NCBI GenBank assembly: GCA_964424205.1
Contig: CAYRIF010000270.1
Location: forward strand, 1 to 5,073
From: CAYRIF01 sp964424205
GTDB lineage: Bacteria; Bacteroidota; Bacteroidia; Cytophagales; Cyclobacteriaceae
DNA: 5,073 bases
Direction of reading: 5' to 3'
Part shown: positions 1-5,073 of the stretch, in pieces
Position numbering within the stretch: the stretch's first letter is position 1
How the letters are laid out: every line of letters begins with the position of its first letter
Notes under the pieces: model-generated
What the model saw: the letters and a program-made list of their open reading frames with translations, nothing else
The model's database searches: none
What the model was told of the DNA's origin: nothing
Translations under genes and position numbers: made by a program

Positions 1-1
1 A

Positions 2-67
2 TCTCAAAGGCTTGAGATTAAGACGGCTCCTTTCAACCAGCTATGGAAAGAAATTACTCAAAGGTAA
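2..67 (+). CDS. Possible C-terminal tail of an unidentified rightward gene
   Basis: An open frame enters from the left edge and ends at a TAA at 65-67. Its last residues read SQRLEIKTAPFNQLWKEITQR if frame 2 is the right one. A second open frame (frame 3, ending at TAA 78-80) gives a very basic tail, LKGLRLRRLLSTSYGKKLLK then GNTLF. I prefer frame 2 because its codons (ATT, GAG, AGG, CAA) resemble those used in the neighbouring genes, while frame 3 relies on CTC and CGG. A minus-strand gene start is unlikely because no ATG lies on the minus strand between 1 and 185. The orientation would be convergent with ridA, and a hairpin downstream that pairs better in the plus-strand transcript fits this. 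I do not recognise the protein, and only about 21 residues are visible. Confidence 0.3.
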   Translation, partial: SQRLEIKTAPFNQLWKEITQR

Positions 68-78
68 TACTCTTTTTT
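53..78 (+). terminator. Weak hairpin plus T-tract after the rightward frame
   Basis: ATTAC (53-57) pairs with GTAAT (64-68), with one extra T-G wobble inside and a CAAA loop. Three bases later comes TCTTTTTT (71-78). This has the order of an intrinsic terminator for rightward transcription and overlaps the preferred stop codon at 65-67. The stem is only five to six pairs with little GC, so it may be coincidental. Confidence 0.2.
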
Positions 79-116
79 AAAAGAACGATGCCTTTTGAAA
101 TATATTTTATTGACAA

Positions 117-148
117 TTTAGACTTCAATAATATTATTGGAGTTTAGA
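117..148 (+). terminator. Long AT-rich hairpin in the convergent intergenic gap
   Basis: TTTAGACTTCAATA (117-130) pairs with TATTGGAGTTTAGA (135-148) around an ATAT loop, giving 14 consecutive pairs. Three are G-U wobbles when the RNA is read from the plus strand (118-147, 121-144, 125-140). In a minus-strand RNA the same three positions become A-C mismatches, so the structure favours the rightward transcript. It lies about 50 bases past the probable rightward stop and 38 bases beyond the ridA stop. There is no clear U-tract after it, so it may be an mRNA 3'-end stabiliser or pause hairpin rather than a classical intrinsic terminator. Confidence 0.4.
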
Positions 149-185
149 AAAATTATGATCAACGATAGCCGTGATTTGTGGAAAT

Positions 186-566
186 TTATTTTACAGCAAT
201 ACAAGAAATCTCTACATTGACATCCTTTGGTAATCTGCTTACCTCCACCGTTTCTCTTGCTGGTGGGTTTGTGGTAAAGTACCTGCCATACACTTCATTG
301 ATGGTTGTAAAATGACTTAAATCTTTTACGAAAATAGCGCATTTTACGACATCACTAAAATCCATGTTTGCTTGTTTTAGTATTGCATGGAGGTTTTGCA
401 TTACTTGGGTTGTTTCTTCTACAATACTTCCCTGTATCAATTTTCCAGTTTCAGCATTAATAGGAACTTGCCCCGATACGTAGAGTGTATGTTCTATTAA
501 TATAGCTTGACTATACGGGCCAATAGGTTCAGGAGCAGCGGCAGTATATATGATGGTTTTATGCAT
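186..566 (-). CDS. ridA: RidA family reactive intermediate/imine deaminase
   Basis: This encodes a 126-residue protein of the RidA/YjgF/YER057c/UK114 family, the usual length. Family members are cytosolic homotrimers that hydrolyse enamine/imine intermediates such as 2-aminoacrylate, made by PLP-dependent serine/threonine dehydratases, and so protect PLP enzymes from damage. The sequence shows the expected blocks: PIGPYSQA (residues 14-21, with the conserved Tyr18), SGQVP (31-35), VKCAIFVKDL (74-83), NEVYGRYF (90-97), PPARETVEV (101-109) and LPKDVNVEI (112-120). Arg104 and Glu119 match the substrate-carboxylate-binding arginine and the catalytic-site glutamate of the E. coli protein (Arg105, Glu120). 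The cysteine at E. coli position 107 is replaced by Thr106. The ATG at 564-566 gives a normal N-terminus. The gene starts 14 bp after the glmS stop, with no promoter-like sequence in the gap, so it is probably read from the glmS transcript. The substrate in this organism is not shown by sequence. Confidence 0.95.
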   Translation of the reverse strand: MHKTIIYTAAAPEPIGPYSQAILIEHTLYVSGQVPINAETGKLIQGSIVEETTQVMQNLHAILKQANMDFSDVVKCAIFVKDLSHFTTINEVYGRYFTTNPPARETVEVSRLPKDVNVEISCIAVK

Positions 567-580
567 TTGTTTATAATATG

Positions 581-2419
581 TTATTCTACAGTTACAGATT
601 TGGCTAAATTTCTTGGCTGGTCAACATTACAGCCTCTCATTACCGCAATATGGTAGGAGAGGAGTTGCAGTGGAATCACAGCGACCATGGGCATCAATGC
701 CTCGTGACAGGCAGGAACCTCAATGACAAAATCTGCAATGGTTGGGATTAAAGTATCTCCCGCTGTCACTATGGCAATTACTTGACCTTTCCGCGCCTTT
801 ACTTCTTGAATATTTGAGACCACTTTTTCATAAGAGCTGTCATTGGTAGCAATGAACACTACTGGCATTTCTTCGTCGATTAGCGCGATTGGACCATGTT
901 TCATTTCCGCAGCAGGATATCCTTCTGCATGGATGTAAGAAATCTCTTTTAGTTTTAAGGCACCCTCTAATGCGAGCGGAAAGTTATACCTTCTGCCGAG
1001 GTATAAAAAATTTGTAGCCTCCTTAAATAGTCCTGCAATCTTTACTATTTGATCATTTAGCGTTAGTGCTTTTTCTACCTTGCTAGGAATTTGCTCCATT
1101 TCTACAAGCATTTCTCTATACTTGCTTTCGGTAATGGATCCTTTTCGGTGTGCTACCCTTAATGCCATCATGGTGAGAACAGTTAGCTGTGCAGTAAAAG
1201 CTTTGGTACTCGCAACGCCAATCTCGGGTCCAGCATGCGTATAAGCCCCTTCATGTGATTCTCTTGCAATGGACGAGCCAACGACATTACATATACCAAA
1301 GATTGTAGCTCCTTTAGATTTGGCTAAATCCATGGCGGCAAGTGTATCCGCTGTTTCACCGGATTGAGAAATGGCAATAACTACATCATCTTCATTGATG
1401 ATTGGATTTCTATACCTAAATTCTGAAGCATATTCTACTTCAACTGGGATTCTAGCAAATTCTTCAAAAATATATTCAGCCACAAGTGCAGAGTGCCATG
1501 ATGTACCACACGCCACCATGATAATACGATCAGCATTGACCATTTTATTTGCATACTCCCGAATACCTCCTAGTAAAAGGTGTCCTGTTGAGGCATTAAG
1601 TCTACCTCTCATAGAATCAGCAATAGATTTTGGCTGCTCAAAAATTTCTTTTAGCATGAAATGTTCATAACCGCCTTTTTCAATAGCCTCTAATTCCATT
1701 TCCAAAATTTGAATGTATGGGGTAGTTGGAATGTCCTTTGTTATGTTTGTAATCTTTAATTCGCCATCCTTAATTACTGCCATCTCGTAATCATTGATAT
1801 ATACAACTTCATTGGTATATTCAATAATAGGTGTTGCATCAGAAGCTAGGAAAAATTCATTTTTCCCTAGGCCAATAACCAGCGGACTACCTTTTCTCGC
1901 AGCAATCAGCATGTTTGGATGATCTGCTGACATAATTACAATGGCATATGCACCTACTACTTTAGTGAGGGCTAACCGAACCGCCTGTTCAATGGTGCAG
2001 TCATTATTTTCTTGAATGTCTTCAATGAAGTGAATTAAAACTTCTGTATCTGTGTCGCTTTCAAATACATGTCCCTTGTTTTCAAGTTCTTGTTTGAGTG
2101 AAGAATAGTTTTCTATGATGCCATTGTGAATAATGGTTAGTTTCTTCGAGCCACTATAGTGCGGATGTGCATTTTGATCATTGGGCTCACCATGTGTCGC
2201 CCATCGGGTATGCCCTATACCGATGGTACTATTTAATGCTTTATCGCCTAGAATACTTTCCAGATCTGACACCTTTCCTTTTTTCTTATAAACATTGAGG
2301 TCACCATTTAATAAAGAGATACCAGCACTATCGTAGCCCCGGTATTCGAGTCTTTTAAGCCCTTTTATTATAATCGGGTGAGCCTGTCTTTCGCCCACAT
2401 ATGCGACAATTCCACACAT
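581..2419 (-). CDS. glmS: Glutamine--fructose-6-phosphate aminotransferase (isomerizing)
   Basis: This encodes the 612-residue glucosamine-6-phosphate synthase (E. coli 609). It transfers ammonia from glutamine to fructose-6-phosphate, the first step towards UDP-GlcNAc, peptidoglycan and lipopolysaccharide. The N-terminal class II glutaminase domain (about 2-240) starts MCGIVAYVG, so Cys2 becomes the N-terminal nucleophile after Met removal. GHTRWATHG (69-77, Arg72), HNGIIEN (98-104) and SDTDTEV (121-127) form the glutamine pocket and oxyanion hole. The isomerase half has two SIS domains. The first (about 290-430) carries ACGTSWHS (303-310), SQSGETADTL (351-360) and GPEIGVASTKAFT (397-409). 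The second (about 460-600) carries ALEGALKLKEISYIHAE (483-499) and KHGPIALID (507-515). Glu492, His508 and Lys607 match the E. coli catalytic Glu488, His504 and Lys603, and the conserved end NLAKSVTVE is intact. It follows the DUF4270 gene by 62 bp, with its own probable promoter in the gap. No glmS ribozyme is visible; the 62-bp leader is too short for one. Confidence 0.98.
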   Translation of the reverse strand: MCGIVAYVGERQAHPIIIKGLKRLEYRGYDSAGISLLNGDLNVYKKKGKVSDLESILGDKALNSTIGIGHTRWATHGEPNDQNAHPHYSGSKKLTIIHNGIIENYSSLKQELENKGHVFESDTDTEVLIHFIEDIQENNDCTIEQAVRLALTKVVGAYAIVIMSADHPNMLIAARKGSPLVIGLGKNEFFLASDATPIIEYTNEVVYINDYEMAVIKDGELKITNITKDIPTTPYIQILEMELEAIEKGGYEHFMLKEIFEQPKSIADSMRGRLNASTGHLLLGGIREYANKMVNADRIIMVACGTSWHSALVAEYIFEEFARIPVEVEYASEFRYRNPIINEDDVVIAISQSGETADTLAAMDLAKSKGATIFGICNVVGSSIARESHEGAYTHAGPEIGVASTKAFTAQLTVLTMMALRVAHRKGSITESKYREMLVEMEQIPSKVEKALTLNDQIVKIAGLFKEATNFLYLGRRYNFPLALEGALKLKEISYIHAEGYPAAEMKHGPIALIDEEMPVVFIATNDSSYEKVVSNIQEVKARKGQVIAIVTAGDTLIPTIADFVIEVPACHEALMPMVAVIPLQLLSYHIAVMRGCNVDQPRNLAKSVTVE

Positions 2420-2432
2420 AATGTATAATAAT

Positions 2433-2446
2433 TTGTATTAATACAA
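2433..2446. promoter_or_regulatory. 14-bp perfect palindrome in the glmS leader
   Basis: TTGTATTAATACAA is its own reverse complement. It sits between the predicted -7 element of glmS (2458-2465) and the glmS ATG (2417-2419), so it would lie at or just after the transcription start. That is a suitable place for a repressor operator. As RNA it gives only a five-pair stem, so a DNA-binding role is more plausible than a riboswitch. A palindrome of this length could also arise by chance in AT-rich DNA. Confidence 0.3.
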
Positions 2447-2457
2447 GATTTAATGTG

Positions 2458-2493
2458 CAAATATAATGATAAATAGACTAGCTACTGGTCAAA
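2458..2493 (-). promoter_or_regulatory. Probable Bacteroidota promoter of glmS
   Basis: On the minus strand, 2465-2458 reads TATATTTG, a full match to the -7 consensus TAnnTTTG used by the primary sigma factor of Bacteroidota. A TTTG at 2493-2490 could be the -33 element, although the 24-bp spacer is longer than the usual 19-21 and this part lies inside the last codons of the DUF4270 gene. The -7 element ends 38 bases before the glmS ATG. glmS can therefore be transcribed separately from the two genes upstream. Confidence 0.5.
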
Positions 2494-3786
2494 TATGGTA
2501 TAATATAATCTAATTTTCACTTTGTCTTTCTCAAAGGACATGCGGTTGATTGAGGTATAACGATTGTCAGGGATTAATAACAAATCTTCCTCTGCATTCA
2601 CCGTTGAATTTTTACTAACCAAACTTTGTAAAAAAAGAGAAATATTCCCTGCAAATGGCACAAGGGCATCTGTTTTGTACCCTACAATTAAATTATCCTT
2701 AGCGTTAACCTGACGAACGGCCTGGATAACACTTTTAATTCTGACAAAGTTATTACTGCTATTCGTTTTGTAGTATGATACTGTATTGGGCGGTGTTAAA
2801 AAATCTTGAAAGCCTTCAACTTTATCAATAATTAAATCTGCTCTATTAACAACAATATTGTTTTCACTAATAAAGGTTCTTAAAGCATCTAGTTTAATTT
2901 TTGGAAATAAACCCGCGCCAGCCTGTAAATATACTTTATTATTGATGGGTGCAATTTCTTTGTAAAAGCCATCGATATTTGATACAGGCATGCCTGTATC
3001 ATCAATAGCAATATGATTGAATTGCTTGGTAATCAAAGCAGTTCCGTTAGTTGTGACGTTGAACAAAAACTCTAGTTCTGTCGTGTCTTTGGGGGTTTTG
3101 TAGGTAAGTATCATTTTTGTTTCGCTAGACTCAGAATTAATTCCAATAACAGCAGAATTATTGTCGTCACTAACAAAGGCAAGACCTTTAAAGTATTCAT
3201 TAAAACTATTTGCTGAATTAAATACAACGGTACCCCTGGCCTTTTCAAGCAAGTCCTTACCTACCGCATCACTGAGGTTTACTTTTATTGTGTCAGTATT
3301 AGCAGGGTCTAAAGGAAAGACAAAATTTCCAATAAAATCAGCATTATAAGGGATGGCGTCTTCTTTATAATAGACGACACCGCGTGCTATAGTATCTGAT
3401 AATTGATGAATATAGAACTTTTGATTTGAATTCAGGGTTGTCCCATATTCATAGTTTACTAGCACATTTAATTTCAACGAGAGAAACTCTGCATCATCTG
3501 GAATTTTTGGTTTGAGTTTCGTAGGACGTACTTGTGTAAAAGCGGTAGCAGAAATATTTCCAAACTCAGGATCAGGCATATTACCGACAAGTAAACGACC
3601 TTGGTTGGAAGTATTAATAGAATCAAATCGCACATTTACCACCTCCAATGGAATGTCAACAAATTGAATTTTTAAATTTTGTAAGTCAGGATTTAAGCTC
3701 AAACCAACTTCACTAGGATCTTCACAAGAAAAGAAAAGGGCAGATACAATCAATACTGCCCCGAGTTTTTTAATCAATAAGTTCAT
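2482..3786 (-). CDS. DUF4270 domain-containing lipoprotein
   Basis: This encodes a 434-residue lipoprotein that I assign to the DUF4270 family from its overall pattern and gene position; its function is unknown. The start chosen is the ATG at 3784-3786. It gives a classic lipoprotein signal: MNLLIKK, a hydrophobic stretch GAVLIVSALFF, then the lipobox FFSC with Cys21 as the lipidated residue. A longer frame back to a TTG at 3831 would bury this signal and is unlikely. Glu22 and Asp23 follow the cysteine directly, which fits the acidic lipoprotein export signal that sends Bacteroidota lipoproteins to the cell surface. The mature part begins EDPSEVGLSLNPDL, as is common in this family, and contains many alternating hydrophobic/polar stretches typical of beta-strands. 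It ends in a strand-like VKIRLYYTIFDQ. No transmembrane segment or known catalytic motif is visible. The start overlaps the preceding GT5-like gene by 17 bp, indicating one operon. Confidence 0.88.
   Translation of the reverse strand: MNLLIKKLGAVLIVSALFFSCEDPSEVGLSLNPDLQNLKIQFVDIPLEVVNVRFDSINTSNQGRLLVGNMPDPEFGNISATAFTQVRPTKLKPKIPDDAEFLSLKLNVLVNYEYGTTLNSNQKFYIHQLSDTIARGVVYYKEDAIPYNADFIGNFVFPLDPANTDTIKVNLSDAVGKDLLEKARGTVVFNSANSFNEYFKGLAFVSDDNNSAVIGINSESSETKMILTYKTPKDTTELEFLFNVTTNGTALITKQFNHIAIDDTGMPVSNIDGFYKEIAPINNKVYLQAGAGLFPKIKLDALRTFISENNIVVNRADLIIDKVEGFQDFLTPPNTVSYYKTNSSNNFVRIKSVIQAVRQVNAKDNLIVGYKTDALVPFAGNISLFLQSLVSKNSTVNAEEDLLLIPDNRYTSINRMSFEKDKVKIRLYYTIFDQ
2980..3001. repeat. Perfect 22-bp palindrome inside the DUF4270 gene
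   Basis: TGATACAGGCA (2980-2990) is followed directly by its exact reverse complement (2991-3001), with no spacer. On the coding strand it encodes residues Asp263 to Ser269 (DTGMPVS) plus part of the preceding codon. The core CAGGCATGCCTG is more GC-rich than its surroundings. As RNA it would form a nine-pair stem with a four-base loop. A perfect palindrome of this length is rarely expected by chance in 5 kb (about 0.001 under equal base frequencies). The nine-base half CCTGTATCA also occurs at 431-439 inside ridA. Confidence 0.6.
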
Positions 3787-4582
3787 TATATAAATTAAAG
3801 TATGAATCTGAAAAATCACCATTTTTATCAATTAGCCCCACTTTTTTCTCTGTCTCTTTGTTTGTAAAGAGTGCATTAAGGCTGTCACTACATTCCTCTT
3901 CTGCCTTGATAACAGCATCAGCATATTCCACACCAATTTTGATGAAGCCTTCATAGTCGACAGACATTAAGTTTCGAAGCATATTGTCTTCAATATCAAT
4001 CATTTTCACTTTTTCAATCATATCATCATTGAATTTATGCGTGAAAGGATTGTTATAAACTGTAAAAACAGTTTTTGCACCCTTGAAAATGGGATCATTT
4101 TTGTAAGTCGTTTTTATATACATTGGGACTAAACTAGTCATCCAATCGTTACAATGAACGATATCTGGTGCCCAACCTAGTTTTTTCACAGTTTCAACAA
4201 CACCTTTGCAAAAGAAAATAGCTCTTTCATCATTGTCTGGATAAAAGTTATCTTCCTTGTCAACAAATACTGATTTTCTGTGGAAATAGTCTTCATTGTC
4301 TATGAAATAAACCTGCATTTTAGCATTAGGAATTGAGGCTACTTTAATTACTAATGGTTTTTCTTCCTCACCTACAGAAATGTTAATCCCTGATAGTCTT
4401 ACTACCTCGTGCAGTCTATTTTTTCTTTCATTGATAAGCCCAAATCTCGGCACCAATATTCTAATTTCCATCCCTTTTTCCTGCATTACCTGTGGTATTT
4501 TCCTGACAAAATCAGCAACTTCAGAAGTTTGTAGAAATGGGTTAATCTCGCTTGCAACGTAAAGAATTTTCAACTTGGACAT
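3770..4582 (-). CDS. GT5-like starch/glycogen synthase N-terminal domain protein, probably not a glycogen synthase
   Basis: This encodes a 270-residue protein resembling only the N-terminal half of bacterial glycogen synthase (GlgA, about 480 residues). Matches include KILYVASEINPF (residues 5-16), RILVPRFG (41-48), PDIVHCNDW (139-147) and TVFTVYNN (171-178). The protein ends near residue 270, just after the segment equivalent to GlgA's ADHITAVSPTYA. The C-terminal Rossmann domain, with the nucleotide-sugar site and catalytic glutamate, is therefore missing. The GlgA loop KTGGLADV reads QTSEVADF here (18-25), so the ADP-glucose-binding lysine and both glycines are lost. HAHDWH becomes HCNDWM. 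Databases often label such proteins 'glycogen/starch synthase', but synthase activity is doubtful. No signal peptide is seen, so it is probably cytosolic. The ATG at 4580-4582 is chosen because an upstream GTG at 4621 lies within the promoter and adds residues before the conserved strand. The TAA at 3770-3772 lies inside the DUF4270 gene. Confidence 0.85.
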   Translation of the reverse strand: MSKLKILYVASEINPFLQTSEVADFVRKIPQVMQEKGMEIRILVPRFGLINERKNRLHEVVRLSGINISVGEEEKPLVIKVASIPNAKMQVYFIDNEDYFHRKSVFVDKEDNFYPDNDERAIFFCKGVVETVKKLGWAPDIVHCNDWMTSLVPMYIKTTYKNDPIFKGAKTVFTVYNNPFTHKFNDDMIEKVKMIDIEDNMLRNLMSVDYEGFIKIGVEYADAVIKAEEECSDSLNALFTNKETEKKVGLIDKNGDFSDSYFNLYNELID

Positions 4583-4620
4583 ATCTAATTGATTTTTGTG
4601 AATATTAAAAAATGAATTCA

Positions 4621-4652
4621 CAAAGGTAAATAAATTATATCATTTTATCAAT
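4621..4652 (-). promoter_or_regulatory. Probable promoter of the GT5-like/DUF4270 operon
   Basis: On the minus strand, 4628-4621 reads TACCTTTG, matching the Bacteroidota -7 consensus TAnnTTTG. ATTG at 4652-4649 could be a partial -33 TTTG element, with a 20-bp spacer, which is the usual distance. The -7 element ends 38 bases before the ATG at 4582, the same distance as in front of glmS. This placement argues against the GTG at 4621 as the translation start. Confidence 0.5.
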
Positions 4653-4672
4653 AAATATTACATGATAAGGGC

Positions 4673-4680
4673 TAATTTTG
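4673..4680 (+). promoter_or_regulatory. Probable -7 element of the panC promoter
   Basis: TAATTTTG matches the Bacteroidota -7 consensus TAnnTTTG and ends 29 bases before the panC ATG. No convincing -33 TTTG is present at the usual spacing; the nearest candidate is a T-rich stretch around 4643-4646, about 26 bp upstream. It is arranged back to back with the leftward promoter at 4621-4652, so the two units share a short control region. Confidence 0.45.
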
Positions 4681-4709
4681 ACTTTTCTAAATAACATAGT
4701 ATCACTTAA

Positions 4710-5073
4710 ATGAAAATATTTACGCATATCATACCAATGCAAAAAGAACTGCAAAGGTTGTCTTTAAAACAAAAAAGTATTGGTTTAGTACCTACAATGG
4801 GCGCATTGCACGATGGGCACGCTGAATTGCTAAGGGTGTGTTTGTCAGAAAATGAGATTACGGTATGCAGTATTTTTGTGAATCCTACACAATTTGATAA
4901 GGCTATCGACTTGAAGAAATATCCAAGGAACTTTGAAAAGGATATCGCTTTTCTTGAATTGATGAACTGTGATATATTATTTATGCCTGAAGTGGAGGAA
5001 ATGTATCCCGAAAAAGCAGTGATTGAAGTTGGGTTTGGTGCATTGGAATTACCTATGGAGGGTGCATTTAGAA
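4710..5073 (+). CDS. panC: Pantoate--beta-alanine ligase (pantothenate synthetase), N-terminal part
   Basis: The first 121 residues are present and the gene runs off the right edge; full-length PanC is about 280 residues. The enzyme condenses pantoate and beta-alanine with ATP, via a pantoyl-adenylate, to form pantothenate, the precursor of coenzyme A. It is a cytosolic member of the HIGH-motif nucleotidyltransferase superfamily. GLVPTMGALHDGH (residues 25-37) contains the HxGH signature (His34, His37), at the same numbering as in E. coli. SIFVNPTQF (54-62) holds the pantoate-contacting Gln61, and YPR (71-73) follows. The visible end, LPMEGAFR, is the start of the conserved EGxxRPGHF block. 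The ATG at 4710 is supported because the length before VPTMG equals that of E. coli PanC. The KMSKS-like and dimerisation parts lie outside the window. It is divergent from the GT5-like gene with a 127-bp gap; panD often follows in this phylum, but that cannot be seen here. Confidence 0.96.
   Translation, partial: MKIFTHIIPMQKELQRLSLKQKSIGLVPTMGALHDGHAELLRVCLSENEITVCSIFVNPTQFDKAIDLKKYPRNFEKDIAFLELMNCDILFMPEVEEMYPEKAVIEVGFGALELPMEGAFR

Noticed and set aside
1..18. Inverted repeat ATCTCAA-AGGC-TTGAGAT at the left edge
   Set aside because: It is a seven-pair stem at the window boundary, probably within the coding tail of the left-hand gene, and has no T-tract. There is too little context to assign a role.
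1371..1670. Rightward open frame of 99 codons inside glmS
   Set aside because: It is antisense to the strongly conserved SIS region of glmS, has no recognisable protein pattern and no promoter-like sequence before it.
2420..2481. A glmS ribozyme or riboswitch upstream of glmS
   Set aside because: The gap is 62 bp and AT-rich without the compact paired helices of a glmS ribozyme; only a short palindrome and a promoter match are present.
3161..3349. Rightward open frame of 62 codons inside the DUF4270 gene
   Set aside because: It is antisense to a well-supported coding frame, with low-complexity content and no independent support.
4057..4074. Inverted repeat AAACTGT-AAAA-ACAGTTT followed by T residues
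   Set aside because: It looks like a small terminator in the plus direction, but it lies in the conserved coding stretch KTVFTVYN of the leftward gene, with no rightward gene to terminate. A seven-base stem is expected by chance here.
4380..4562. Rightward open frame of 60 codons inside the GT5-like gene
   Set aside because: It is antisense to conserved N-terminal motifs of the GT5-like protein, so it is a shadow of that frame.
3770..4582. Frameshift or recent truncation of a full glycogen synthase
   Set aside because: No remnants of the C-terminal glycogen synthase domain occur in any frame downstream; the following DNA is fully used by the lipoprotein gene.

Overview
The window looks like an ordinary chromosomal segment of a Bacteroidota (Bacteroidetes) bacterium. 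The sequence is AT-rich. None of the starts has a Shine-Dalgarno sequence; the upstream stretches are A/T-rich instead. The intergenic regions carry matches to the Bacteroidota -7 promoter element (TAnnTTTG). One gene encodes a DUF4270 lipoprotein, a family I know only from this phylum. I cannot name the genus; the gene order suggests a cytophagal or flavobacterial lineage, which is an inference from memory.

Layout, left to right. Positions 1-66 probably hold the last codons of a rightward gene that I cannot identify, followed by a convergent intergenic gap (68-185) with a hairpin that folds better in the rightward transcript. Four genes then lie on the minus strand and are read from right to left: a GT5-type 'glycogen/starch synthase' N-terminal-domain protein (3770-4582), a DUF4270 lipoprotein whose start overlaps that gene by 17 bp (2482-3786), glmS (581-2419) and ridA (186-566). 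A 127-bp divergent promoter region (4583-4709) separates them from panC, which reads rightward and is cut by the window end (4710-5073). No gene-free stretch exceeds 300 bases.

How the genes may work together. GlmS makes glucosamine-6-phosphate, the entry point to UDP-GlcNAc, peptidoglycan and lipopolysaccharide. RidA, 14 bp downstream of glmS, deaminates reactive enamine/imine intermediates. PanC makes pantothenate and belongs to a separate, divergent transcription unit. The least understood part is the overlapping pair upstream of glmS. The first member looks like half of a glycogen synthase: the C-terminal Rossmann domain is absent and the ADP-glucose-binding loop is changed, so it is unlikely to make glycogen. 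It is translationally linked to a lipoprotein of unknown function. The sequence also contains a perfect 22-bp palindrome inside the lipoprotein gene and a 14-bp palindrome in the glmS leader. I see no mobile element, CRISPR array, phage gene, tRNA or rRNA.
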